In this document: piece after piece, positions 51,895 through 62,829 of the stretch
Layout of the letters: every line of letters starts with the position of its first letter
How positions within the stretch are numbered: position 1 is the first letter of the stretch
Source: Larimichthys crocea
Lineage: Eukaryota > Chordata > Actinopteri > Sciaenidae
Direction of reading: 5' to 3'
Length of the DNA: 64,000 nucleotides
Assembly: GCF_000972845.2 (NCBI RefSeq)
Contig: NC_040029.1
Coordinates: 4,019,811-4,083,810 of the forward strand
Made by a program: the position numbers and the translations under genes
The notes under the pieces: model-generated
What the model was told of the DNA's origin: nothing
Seen by the model: the letters and a program-made list of their open reading frames with translations, nothing else
Databases searched by the model: none

Positions 51895-52475
51895 GGATTC
51901 TGTGAATCTAATCTACACTATTATGTACTCTTGATTGATATTTGAGGTTATTTCTACAAGTACAGACGGAGGAGTTGTAATCGAGGGAGGAAGATAATTT
52001 GAGATAAAAACATCTGCTCCATCAAATCAACTTCTCGAATGTCAGAGTCGTAAATTGTCTTCCAGCAGCAGCCAAATGCACATTTAGGCTGACACGGACA
52101 TTTAGTTGCTCAATAACAATCTTGTTTTTGTTTTTTTTTTGTTCATTTCCAAAAACCATTACATTTATGCTGCTCACCCGGTCGCCATAGTAATACTGGT
52201 GCAACAGATGGAGATTTGTGTTGTACTGCTCAACCTTTTCTTCTTTTCTTTGTTAACGTGCTCAGTTATAGTTAACCTTGCCAGGCTTTTTACGCTACTA
52301 TAGACTGTTTCAAACTAAATAAGCCATTGAAAGTATAAAAGATGTGCCAATATTATATAAAAGGTGGGTATTAAAGGGTTAAGGGAGGCTTTGGCTGAGT
52401 CATCCGGGAGAGATGTTTCATATGAGTTGTGCCAAGATAAAATTTTGATTAAATCTTATGCACACTACTTGATAT

Positions 52476-52640
52476 TAGGGATGCAACTAATTATTTCCCT
52501 TCGTAATTCCATTATCTGATTCATCTAGCAATTATTTCCTGGCTTGATTTCACTTTTATCTATAAACAGAAACCATAGAGAATAGCACAACGATGACATC
52601 TCCATGTTTGTATCTTTTCTCCAAAAACACAAAGAGAACC
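52476..52640 (+). mobile_element. Diverged fish 'ggatgcaactaa' repeat
   Basis: 'tagggatgcaactaattatt', then 'ttccattatctgattcatct', 'gcaattatttcc', 'tatctataaacagaaa', 'gatgacatctcc' and 'ttctccaaaaacacaaag' follow, in degenerate form, the order of one of the commonest fish interspersed repeats recalled from memory. The consensus 'tcgattaatcg' motifs are eroded, so the copy is old. Confidence 0.65.
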
Positions 52641-53706
52641 AGCCAATGAACGACGACAAACCAAAGCCAGTTTGCAGATTTAGCAGTTCTAACAGACTCG
52701 AGAGTTGGGACTTATTGAAAAAGAGTCAGTAAATATGGGAGTCAAATAACAGTGGTGTGAAATTAATTAATCACTCGGTGGAACAAACAGACAGTCGTTG
52801 GGTGTTCTCCAGCAGGAGACGACGCTACGCTAAGGCGCAGCAGGAGCTGGCATTTGAACTTAATCAGATAATGGCTTCCCAGGCGAGCATAAACAGATCA
52901 TTCGGAGCTTCATTATTCCGGGGGAAGGGCTGAAGCTTGTGCACATGTCATGCTTCGGATTCGCCGGGTTGACACCTGGAGGCTACAAGGGCAGGAATCT
53001 AACCGCCGGCCTTGCAGAGCAACTCCACAGAGCGGTAGGGCGCCTCACTCGAGGGCAACTCGGTGTTAATTGCCGACGGAGAGCACCGAGCGTTGTTCAG
53101 TTGCCTCGCAGTCTGTCACCGAGTTTAAAACCGATGCCACTTTCCAGCCCAGAGCTCACTTTAACCAACGGATGTGCAAAATTAGCGGGGTGCGTGTATT
53201 ATTGACAAAAAGAAAAGCACATTTTCTCCCACCCCCCCGCTCGCCATCTGCAGTTGGAGCCTGTTGCCTTCTCTCTGTTAGAAGCTTAATTAGTCCGTCG
53301 CTGAGGCTTCCCTGCCAGCCACTGCTTGCCTCCGTACGCTTTATGCCATGATCATACACTTGGGCATTGGGCAGCTGGTATACTCTCAAAGCAATGAGTC
53401 ATAGCAGATGAAAATGTTTCACACTCAAACAAGGGCAACGCCGATGATGATGGCTGACTTGTGGTGTGTGGCGCAGAGGACGAGGACAGAAAGATGAGCG
53501 CGCGGGCTTTCTTGTTGTTCGTGGTTGATGAATGAGGATGAAACGGAGCCACGGGTTGCAGGGGTTCGCTCGCCTTCTCTTCAGGGATGCGTATCCCCTC
53601 TGTGGGTGTACGCTCATGTGTGGCTTTAGTTGTGTGCAAACAATCTCCTGGAGGGGGGAAGGAGTCGACATCTAAAGCGCTGGTGCTCTTTCTTCGTTTC
53701 TTTATG

Positions 53707-53723
53707 CACACACACACACACAC
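53707..53723. repeat. (CA)8 microsatellite
   Basis: An uninterrupted CA run. Confidence 0.9.
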
Positions 53724-55648
53724 ATGCAGGCAGACATACATAAACTCACATCCACAGCCTTGTTAAACCCCTCTGGGTTCTTTCACATGAGGCGAGCTGT
53801 ACATAGCTTGACTTAACCATGTCTTATTTATGCTACACCTCGGGCTTGCTGTCAACCCGGCGCAGCTTCCCCCCTATGTATCCACTGTGGCACTCCTAAC
53901 AGTGACACGCTGTATCTGAAACAGCTCTGTTCCACCCAAAAGCTCATCTGCTTCATAGAGCCGCCTCCATTTCTGTCTCTTACACAAACACCGCCACCCT
54001 CTCCCCCCCATTGCCCCCTCTCTCTCTAGCCCTGCATGTCACTTCATTAAACCCTAAGTAAAAGGGGCAAAGTCTTGGCATTTCAAATCATCTGCCACCA
54101 AATCCTGCTGCGTTGAGGAAGAGCAGCGGCTGACGACTGCTGATACGTGTCTGATAATTCTGTCTATATCTATAAATCACTTGTTAAACTGCCTCGGGAC
54201 AGATGCGCAGCTTAAAAGGCAACGTCGGTGCCCAAAATGCTCTCCAGATGTGGATTTATTCAAATATAGCAAAAAACTAATTTGGCTTTCTGATATCACT
54301 AGCCTCCTAATTAACTTCAACTCCAATCTTTTTCTGTAGGTTTAGGTCACAAACAAGAGACAGGAATGTACCGTAGCGCTATAAATGTAAAACATGAAAT
54401 AGTTCCATTCGAGCCACGTTTGTGCAGCTCGTCAGATTCTTGGAAGTGGTCCGAGTTATTTCCTCTTTTCATCCTCTTTTTCGAGCTCCTTGTCGTCGGT
54501 GACACGGGCACTTCTTTGGCTGCTTGATAAATAGAATTCAGTCCCCCCTCCCCCCTGCTGTGTGTGTCTCTCTCTGCTTTCGGGAATTTATTTCCTCGGC
54601 TGCGACATGTGAGACGAGCCGTCAAGAAAGCTCCCGCGGTAAACACTTTTGGGACGGACTAATTCGGAAAAAGACACACTGTGAATTGGACTTGAGAAAA
54701 CTGGCTAGCCTTGCGACAAAAAGGCTAAAAGCTTGAGATGTGGCGCTCTCCTAAAAACGACACTTTCCGTTCAGAAAGAATATCCAGTGTTGTGAATGTG
54801 TCCTTAAATGTAGCTCAAATTGAACTCCTTCAAACATAATTATCAGGATATGATGACGGAAAGTGAAGTACATGTCCAATTAGGAATCAATGTTTTCTCA
54901 AATGCGCACTTACAAAAAGTCAGTAATAAGAGGAGAATAAGAACTGTTGAAACTGATGGAAAATGGCTGATATTTAACAAAGTGCTACACTCGCCATGAT
55001 CTTCATCCTCTTTGACACCTCCGCTGTGCCTCTTCAGTGGAAAGCTTCCTTCCTAACCTCTGCTCTTGTCTGCGAGCTCCGACTTTACTCTGCTCATCCG
55101 ACTTTCCTTTTCTACATTCAGCCTCTGTACTGAACAGTAGAGAAAAAAAAAAAGGCCAGTCAAATAATTTTGTGAATAATTCTGTGAATTTTAGTATCGG
55201 ATCTTAAAGCGCTCAAAGTGGCGTTCTTCTGCGCGACTTCCTCCACACATCTCCGGTTTGATTTTCAATATCGTGCTTGGGAATAAATAACATTCAAAAC
55301 TGCTGTTTTCCTGCTTTGAAAGTGACATGCTGGTGGCTGTCTGTGTGTGCTCCACCGCTTCTCTCCTCCTCTATCCTTGTCTTAATACTCCTCCTGCTCC
55401 GTTTCTACTGTCACTTCATCACAGCGAGCATTGTGGTGTTAAACAGACCGCTTAGAACCTGTGTGGCACCAAAATAAAAGCTGAGACCTGACGGTCTGCC
55501 TCGGTGTGAAATCTGAGCTTTTTATCTGTCAGCTCGCAGAGCTTTTAAAAACTTTTAATTTTAGCCTGGTGTAATATTGGGAGGCTGGTGAGGTTTTTCT
55601 GGTTGAGCTGGCCAACTCCTGCAGATTTGGTGGGTTTTCTCCAACGCT

Positions 55649-55671
55649 CACACACACACACACACACACAC
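55649..55671. repeat. (CA)11 microsatellite
   Basis: An uninterrupted CA run within a G+C-richer tract. Confidence 0.9.
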
Positions 55672-55880
55672 TTCCGCACCATCTGCGACCGATGGGAGTG
55701 ATGTGCTGCGATCAGCTCCCTGGTGTAGGAGCACGCGGGAGCGCACAGCGCAGCAAACTCTCCACCGCCCCCCTCCGCCATCCACCCTCCACCACCCCCC
55801 CCCTGACATTTTGGAATCCCCTGGCTGGCTCGCCTTGACTCGATTAATGATCTAGAGAGCCGCTGTGTTCACGGATGACA

Positions 55881-55945
55881 CGGCTTCGCGACGTGCACGC
55901 GCGCAGACGCGCTCGCTCGCGCACGCACAGTGGCGGCACGGCGTG
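55881..55945. other. CpG-dense, alternating purine-pyrimidine spot
   Basis: Sixteen CpG dinucleotides in 65 bases, with alternating stretches such as 'cgtgcacgcgcgc'. This stands out in a CpG-poor window. It may be an unmethylated mini-island or a Z-DNA-prone sequence. No first exon or TATA-type promoter is visible beside it; the 87-codon frame at 55865-56128 crosses it but shows no known features. Confidence 0.75.
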
Positions 55946-56727
55946 ATTAATGGAAGGCCTAATATGATGAGAAAATTAAAAACTGCAGCTCATTTGGTGC
56001 AGTGGCCTCTTTGTGTTGAGTTGAAACAGGAGCACCTTACTGGAGGCCTGATGCTGTTCTTAGATGAAAACAAGCTATGCAGACGTTTCATTTTTTTTTA
56101 TTTTGAAACCCATGCCTCTTTTTTTTAAGTGCTTCTAAATTTAACCACGGGTTTTTGACATTTCTCCGGGGTTCGGGTCAGAGACCAGGCTCAACGCTTT
56201 AATGGCTGTAACAACTTAAAATCAAGGAAAAATAAAGAGAAACCGCAGTGTCTCTTTTTCTGCAGCGGCAGCACTATGACAGCAGCAAAGCCAGCTGTGG
56301 CAGCGAGCCAGTTTAAAGTCATATTTCCTGCTGTTCCAACACTGCTTTTATTGTACCGCAGTTCTCATCCCCTGACAGACACATACAGTAGATAATTACA
56401 GAATCAAGTTCAGCCAGAGTTAGCAGTGATAATGACCTGCCATATATATATATCTGACTTTTTATAAACGTTTTTTTTGGGTGACAATACAGTGCTGCAA
56501 GTCTAGGGATTTAAATGTATGTCAGTGACACTGTTACTGTTTACTACTCATTGTTTTACTTCACACATACTGTGGGTCAGCTTTAGTTTATGTTACAGCA
56601 CACAGTGTAACACATACCTGTGGAATGTTTACAGTGTCTTCTAGCTTCAAGTTCTTTATATTATATACTCTATAAATACCTCTATAAACTGGTGCACTGG
56701 ATTTAAATTGCTGTCGCACGCACGACA

Positions 56728-56915
56728 GATTCACAGGAAACCATTCATGCGAGTCATCTTGGCTTTAAAAGATATAAGATTTCCACATTATATAATAGCT
56801 TTCATTTTTGGTGGCGGGGTCCGCCAGTCCTGCGCTGCAATAAAAAGTGCCATGACACACACTAAGGGATTCACAGGGAACGATTCATGCAAGTCATGTT
56901 GGCTACAAAGATATA
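56728..56915. repeat. Spaced direct repeat within an interspersed element
   Basis: Positions 56728-56776 and 56868-56915 are near-identical (gattcacaggaaaccattca / gattcacagggaacgattca, both continuing to 'gatata'), 140 bp apart. The spacer contains 'ggtggcggggtccgcc'. A related 'gtggcggagtccaccattca' plus 'caggaaacgatt' occurs at 59701-59730, so this is part of a repeat family. Confidence 0.7.
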
Positions 56916-57213
56916 ATATAGAAGATGTCTGCGTTCAAATGAGTTTTGTACTTACATAACCCCAAATCTTTCCAGCAATGTTTAAATTCAGGGAAATCCA
57001 TCACTTTATTCAAGGTGCATTCTTCGCTTTGAATTGCATTTAACTGTGGTGAGGCTAATTAAATCACCTGGAAACAGCACGAGAAAGCTAAAATCTGTGT
57101 TTAAAGGGCACTCTGGTGATTTAGTATGGTGAAATTGAGGGACTGTATTGAATAAATACATTTTGGCAGGAGGTACCGATCCTGATTTTTAATCTCCAGC
57201 ACAAGCTGGAAAC

Positions 57214-57250
57214 AAAAAAAACCCTGGATCCTACAGTTCCCACAATGCAA
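57214..57250 (+). repeat. Relic of a repeat shared with 29991-30024
   Basis: 'accctggatcctacagttcc' followed by 'cacaatgcaa' parallels the 29.99 kb sequence. The wider stretch 57110-57310 probably belongs to the same element but its ends are unclear. Confidence 0.45.
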
Positions 57251-57310
57251 CTCAGCATCTTTCTCTCCAAGTAAAGACTTGTGTTTTTCAAAATCCACAT
57301 CCCCACTTCA

Positions 57311-58519
57311 TAGGGCCTAGCTTTGTTAAAATGTTAAACACACAGGTCAGCTGCGGTTATATTGAGGCATTAGCTGGAGATATATTATTGCCAAAAGTGC
57401 ATTCTTTCTCACACACACACACGAATGTACGGTCCAAAGTCAGAAGGTCACAGAGGCCTCGATGTCAGAACTCCTGAGCCGTTTCATCCATCTGAACGGG
57501 CCGATTTAAATAAATTAGAATCCCCCGCTACATTGTGTGTCCTTTCAGGTGAGCGGAATAAGGTTAAACATCCCGCAACACAGGCAGGGTGGGGAACATC
57601 ACTCAAAGGAAGTGACATATCTATCCAGCTGTAATACGGTTTTGGGTTGAGAATTGGTTGAGAGGTGTAATAACGTCATATTTCATCACAGGGCAGTCTT
57701 TCACTTCTTCGCGGCGAAAGAAAAAGCTTTTAACAATGTTTCATGTGTGGCCAATGTTTTGCTGTAAAGCTGCCATTTATCTCGTTGCCTCGTTAAGTGT
57801 TGATTCTTTGATTTTTTTTTGGTTTTAACGCTGACGGTGAGGTCGTCCAAGCGTGATGCATTCAAGGCCTCTTAAGAGGGAGGGAGAGGAAAAAAATGGA
57901 ATTAAAACTGACGAATTAAAAAAAAGCCTTTTTGCAGCGTTCTTGTTTTTGCCTTTATGCAACTCTTCCAAAAGGTTAAAACTACTTCTCTAAGCATTGT
58001 AAAACACCCCCTCTCCACCCTTTCCTCCTCCGCTCCTCCCCTGCCTCCTACAGACAGCTTTACCCTGGGGCTAACTAAAGAACGGCCTTGGTCGATGAAC
58101 CAAAACGACTAAATGACTTCTTGTTCCTGCACCAAGCTTCAAAGCCAGGTGCATGTACGCTACTGTAGACGACGGGGTTGAGGAGATCCACAGGAACGCC
58201 GCTTGTTAGTGTCAGTGTGTCAGCTCAAGCTGGGCGGAGAAGGAAAATACAGCGTCGGGGAGGATCAAGCGTTGTCGTGGGGTAATAAAAGCAAACCACA
58301 AGCCGAGGCTGTGGGAGAGGAATAGGAGGGATAGTGGCTCGACCCTGGTGGGGAGTAACACACCGGGTTTTTATTGTCATTGTTATTGATGGTGAGGAAA
58401 ATGTCACGTTGTGGGAAAGAGCTGCCATTATCTCTGTGTTAAGGTTCACAGCAACAGCGTGGAATGAAGGTAAAGCAGAGAGATGAGCAGCGGTGTGAGC
58501 AGAATGGCGATGATCATTT
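57311..58519. other. Non-coding tract, nothing recognised
   Basis: A short (AC)n lies at about 57410-57422. Otherwise unique-looking sequence with no gene or RNA recognised. Confidence 0.55.
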
Positions 58520-59130
58520 TAAGACAGATTTAAGCGTGTGGATATTTGCCTGAAAATGCAATTGGGAAGCTAATTAAACTATCACCTGGAGTTAGCGGAA
58601 AACAGTCGGCAACAGGAGCCCGACAATTTCCCGCCGATGAAGTCAACAGTAGCCTCATCAGGTCGAGCGTATCGCCAGCTGCTACAATCAATTCTTCCTA
58701 GTTAACACCCATGGCGGTGCATAATGAAATAATTATAAATAGAAAAGGGAGAGTATCTTGTTGATTTGCAGAATTTTTCAATCTCATTTTGAAAAGGGGA
58801 TTAGCTTTGTCAGTCGAAACCGAAGCCGGCGCTGGCTCAATTACACAAAACGTACAGAGAGGAAAAAAAAAAGAGAGAAAGATTTTTAATTAATTCCAAA
58901 GATTAGTTATGATCTCTGAGATTGCATTTGTTAATGGAGTCATGGCACTGTGGCAGCGTGGCTCTCAATAGAGCGCTGCTCTGCTGAAGGCCCGGCTTTG
59001 TACAATCCACCCTCGCCTGATGCATTCAGTCCTGAATATAATGCCGGAATTATTGTCGGACTTGCAAAGTGGGGGAAATTGACTTCATTCAGACGCCTAG
59101 TTTCATTGGTAAGACTTGCAAATTAATTCT
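58520..59130. promoter_or_regulatory. Candidate conserved non-coding element cluster
   Basis: A tract of about 600 bases almost free of simple repeats, with 'gggaagctaattaaactatc', 'tgaaataattataaatag', 'ttaattaattccaaagatta' and 'cattcagtcctgaatataat', plus an E-box-like 'cagctg'. Open frames are absent. This is the densest enhancer-like texture in the window. It is inference without alignment. Confidence 0.35.
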
Positions 59131-59656
59131 AGGTCAACAAGACAGAAAGCATGACTGCTCGGGATAATTTGAAAGATGCTACAATCGCTTACTCATTTTG
59201 CACATTAAAACTTTAATCTGAAAGATATGGGTCATGGAAAAAAGAAGGGAACTAATGGATGAGAGCTCTGAACACTAACACTGTTTAGTTGTGAAACCAC
59301 CTTACAATAAACTCCCTTTCTCTCCCTTTTTCTAAACTCCAGACAAAGTAATTACTCTGTGCATCCATTTAAATGGATAACAATAAAAGAAGGCCTATGA
59401 TACCTTATTAATTGGCCTGGAGCCATTGATGCATACGCAGTATGTTCGTGAAATCACTGAGCAGAACAGACGTCCAGGGTGAAACACTAATCCTCTTAAT
59501 TAACTACAATAAATGTGTTTTTTTATTTTATTTTATTTTTCAATCGTGAAATTATTGAAAAGAAAAACAGTTTATTCAAATTGTCACAACATATGTGATC
59601 AGTCAGAGTAGGTTTAATGAAGATTTTCATGAAATCAAAACTCATGTTGGATATCA

Positions 59657-59675
59657 TTACTATTATTATTATTAC
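59657..59675. repeat. (TAT)n trinucleotide microsatellite
   Basis: Six ATT/TAT units just upstream of the repeat cluster. Confidence 0.85.
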
Positions 59676-59696
59676 CTCTTAGTAACAGTTTTCATC

Positions 59697-59735
59697 GGTA
59701 GTGGCGGAGTCCACCATTCACAGGAAACGATTAAC
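59697..59735. repeat. Partial copy of the 56.8-kb repeat unit
   Basis: 'gtggcggagtccaccattca' followed by 'caggaaacgatt' parallels the spacer and direct repeat at 56811-56915. The SINE at 59723 appears to have inserted next to or within it. Confidence 0.6.
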
Positions 59736-60044
59736 GCATAGCAGGATCACTGTTAATTGTTCACGGTGAGGTAACAGAGCAGACTGTCTCGTAATCTTAG
59801 GGTTGTAGGTTCGATTCCCGGCTCCCCCAGTCCGGCCATTTATGATACTGAAACGGAACCCCCACGTGGATGTGTGATGACTGTGTGGGTCCTGTTGAGT
59901 GCTTTGGTATAAAGGGCTTTTGGTGTTTTCAGGAAGCACTTTGCATGACTATCTGTGTGTTTATAGATGGGTGCATCTGAAAAGTGTTGTGAAGTGCTTC
60001 AAGTGGTTGCTAGACCAGAAACGCTCTGTAGAAAACCATTCACA
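59713..60044 (+). mobile_element. tRNA-derived SINE, near full length
   Basis: The tRNA-like head includes an A-box-like 'ggtaacagagcag' and a clear polymerase III B box GGTTCGATTCC at 59808-59818, followed by 'cggctcccccagtccg'. The body has 'gaaacggaaccccc', and the tail 'gtgcttcaagtggttgctag' to 'cgctctgtagaaaacc' corresponds to the usual 'aagcgctttgagtggtc ... gcgctatataa' end. The order is that of the commonest percomorph SINE, recalled from memory. 'accattcaca' at 59713-59722 and 60035-60044 flanks it as a possible 10-bp target duplication. Open frames at 59718-59939 and 59899-60093 are shadows of the SINE. Confidence 0.75.
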
Positions 60045-60523
60045 ATCTTTTTACAAACAGGACACCCCACTGCTGTTGCTACACATTAAGTAGAGTATCA
60101 AAACACAAGTCACTTGTCGCAGGGAACTCAATGCATCTAAATTTACTCAAAAGGCAGTCAAGACTAGCTGAAGAAATCCACAGTTAGAGTTACAATCCAC
60201 AGAAATGTGTATTTCTGCTCAGACACTCTCGCCTTTTTGAGCTTCCTCCGTTGACCTCTTTGGTCTCTTCTGCCTCTGCTAAGCCCAGTTACATTCCCCT
60301 CTCCGGTTCTGCTCCTAGCCTAACCGCCCCAGGTCTGAAAATCTCACACTCCTGTAAGTTCTGAGCCCACACTCTGGGCCACCGAGCTAACAAACTGAGC
60401 TAACATGAGCTAACAGCGGCTACAGCTGGCAGCAGTTTAGTTTACTAACCATCAGGAAACTCGGTAAATCACACACTGTGACTGCGAGAAAACTAGAAAA
60501 CATTTTCATGAACCAGTTTTATC

Positions 60524-60733
60524 AAAATAAGGGAAATAATGATGTTGGTTAGGTCAGTTGGTAGAGCATCCACCCCATGTACAAAGGCTCAGTCCTTGCC
60601 GCCGCGGCCCAGGGTTAAAAAACATGTCATTCCCCATCTCTCTCACCCCCACCCCTCCACATTCCTGTCACTCTTCTGCTGCCTCTGCCAAATAAATCTT
60701 TAAAAAAATATTTTTTTTAAAAATAAGGGAAAT
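60524..60733 (+). mobile_element. Second type of tRNA-derived SINE with 14-bp target duplications
   Basis: 'aaaataagggaaat' at 60524-60537 and 60720-60733 is an exact duplication that brackets the insertion (60538-60719). The head 'tcagttggtagagcatcc' is an A box. 'catgtacaaaggctcagtcc' and 'gccgccgcggcccagggtt' follow, then 'acatgtcattccccatctct' and a CT/C-rich tail ending 'ccaaataaatctttaaaaaa'. The order matches a percomorph SINE recalled from memory. The expected B box (ggttcgattcc) is reduced to 'gggtta', so the copy has lost its internal promoter and is presumably dead. Confidence 0.85.
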
Positions 60734-61712
60734 GGTTAGTGCTGTGTGACTTAGTGAATTACGCTACAGAGACACCTAGTGGACAGGTGTAGAATAGCTT
60801 GTCTGGTGTGAAGTAATTTTGCAGAATAATAAACTGAAAACAGGAGGTAGATGCTATAAATTGAGGACAGGAATGACATGCTATGAAATGAACCAGTAAT
60901 TCTCTTCACATTCTCTGCTTAGAGCTGTTCTGTTACAGTCTTTCAAACATGTCCCTGCTGTAGTATGCCTCATGAAAAACACTTCACAAATAAAATACAA
61001 TTTTTTTCTCTCTCCATTTGTATTCTTATCTATGTGAAGATCCAACCCACTACAACATGCCTATGAGTCACAGCACTATTGTGGCTTTTTCCAGATTCAT
61101 TAATTCAGCCGAGCTTCTCTCAAACACCCCCTCCTGAACCCGGTGCGGAGCCTTTGTTGTACAGCGCGTCCTCTGCTTTGTTTGGCCGAGATGTCTGGTC
61201 ACTGTTGTGGTGGAAAGGCATTTGATTTTTACAGCACCTTTCATGTAAAATGGCAGGTTAGTACAAGCCACGTCTGTCTGCTGAATGAACACTGGGATTG
61301 GGAAAAAAAACGTGTCAAAGGACGAAGCCTCCAGAGTCTCGACAGTTTGATGGCTGTTAAAACTGTAAAATCTGTCCCCTGTGTTAGAGATCATTCATGA
61401 CAACTGCAGCCACCCGGACAGTCTTTAAACGGTTACGTTTTTTAATGATTAAATAAAAAAAACACCAGAAATTCTATGATGGACTCGACTGTATCACCCA
61501 ACCAGTTCTAGGTAACAAAATCCAGTTTATCATCATCTCCAAAACACATCCACATGAACAGTAATGAATGCAAACTCCTCATTTACATTGCAGAGGCGTA
61601 TACTTCTACTCTGAGAAACAAATGTGCGCACACTCAAACGCACACAGATAGTGTGACAGATCACATGTCTGGGGGATGCAGGACAAGGATGTGAGAGCTA
61701 ATGGATGAATCT

Positions 61713-61714
<2 letters not shown>

Positions 61715-61752
<38 letters not shown>
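61715..61752. repeat. (GT)19 microsatellite
   Basis: Thirty-eight bases of uninterrupted GT, the longest pure dinucleotide array in the window. Confidence 0.95.
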
Positions 61753-61753
<1 letters not shown>

Positions 61754-61870
61754 TCTGTATCTGCCTCTGAGGGAGCATCAGAGTGCTTTATCTGTCATCA
61801 TAAGGACAGAAACAAAGGCTACGCTGGCTGCAAACAACAGCCAGGACGCTCAAACTGAGACACAGCAGAC

Positions 61871-61873
61871 TGT

Positions 61874-61914
<41 letters not shown>

Positions 61915-61921
61915 TGTGTGT
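61871..61921. repeat. (TG)n microsatellite with small interruptions
   Basis: About 50 bases of TG with one 'tc' and one 'gg' interruption, 118 bases beyond the previous array. The frames at 61701-62103 that cross both arrays are Cys/Val repeat translations, not genes. Confidence 0.95.
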
Positions 61922-62804
61922 TTTGGGGTTTGGGAATGCTGCGACACAATATTGTCTTACAGTTTCCTGTGAGTCAGCTGATCTCAAACTGTCTGAAGAG
62001 ATACTTACAGCTGTCATTCAAATGTGAAGTTGGAGATCTGGCCAACAAACTTCTGAAATGTTCAAAATTCCCAGTGGGTGCCTCATATTTTGTAGTCCTG
62101 TAAAAACAGAATAGATAGGATGGGGCTTGTCACAGATATTGATTGGCCAATACCGCTGAGTGTGCATTACGCCCCCACTGTTATGCAACTTCCAATACCA
62201 GTGATGCAGGTCAAGTCCGTCAGGGAATACAGTAGCCTGCCAAGGTGCAATCCTGAGTCAGTTCGGTTTGGCCAGGTCGACGACAGTTTGTAGTTAGTTT
62301 GCTACGTAGCAATCCTCCGAGCGCAGGATGAGTCAGCAACAACTTCTTACCAGTTGAACCAGTTTAACAGTCGAAAACTAGTGTTATATGGGTATTTTGT
62401 AATGTTGTTGATAGACTTAGGTTTAAATCTGAGCAGAAACTTCACTTTAAGTTTCGTGCAAAGTATTTAAAATTCTACATGTTGTGCTATGAATATGCAG
62501 CACTACCTCCCTCTACTGGTTGAAACCTTAAATTTCATTATTGGCTGATTGTGGTGGCTTTCATCACCAGTTAACCTTCCTCTGATGGTGCACCTTTCCC
62601 TGTTCATGTGATTTCCTGTTTGTAAATCAGCATATATTGTTATTTTAGTATAAGGTAGTCCGCTCAATTTTATTACTATGTTATAATATTTGAGCTCTTA
62701 CTATTAAACTCCCACCTCTTTAACTTGTAATTGTGACGTGTAAAACACACCTCTGAAAAGTTGAGCATATTTCAGCTTGAGCAGTTTTATGATAAGAGCT
62801 ACAT

Positions 62805-62829
62805 AAAAAATAAATAAATAAATAAAAAA
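62805..62829. repeat. (AAAT)n microsatellite
   Basis: Four AAAT units within an A-rich stretch. Confidence 0.85.

Larger units (their letters stand above)
44452..52475. other. Long non-coding tract with many simple repeats
   Basis: No gene is supported. A 15-16 bp imperfect duplication of 'ggataaaaataattc' lies at 44822-44855 and a run of 10 C at 45236-45245. Microsatellites are listed separately. The stretch 45620-45790 and a patch near 50640-50710 (cccataaatcattagcac) have an enhancer-like feel but nothing decisive. Overlapping short frames are chance. Confidence 0.6.
52641..56727. other. Non-coding tract, G+C-richer in parts
   Basis: No gene is supported. Overlapping frames at 52939-53741 and 54347-54736 occur on both strands and give no recognisable protein. 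Microsatellites and a CpG-dense spot have their own entries; a short TA run lies at about 56442-56453. Confidence 0.55.

Noticed and set aside
53352..53741. 129-codon minus-strand frame
   Set aside because: Begins in a CA microsatellite and has an overlapping frame in another phase; no known motif.
59763..59835. A tRNA gene
   Set aside because: A B box and tRNA-like head are present, but the stems do not pair well and the sequence continues into a SINE body and tail, so it is a SINE.
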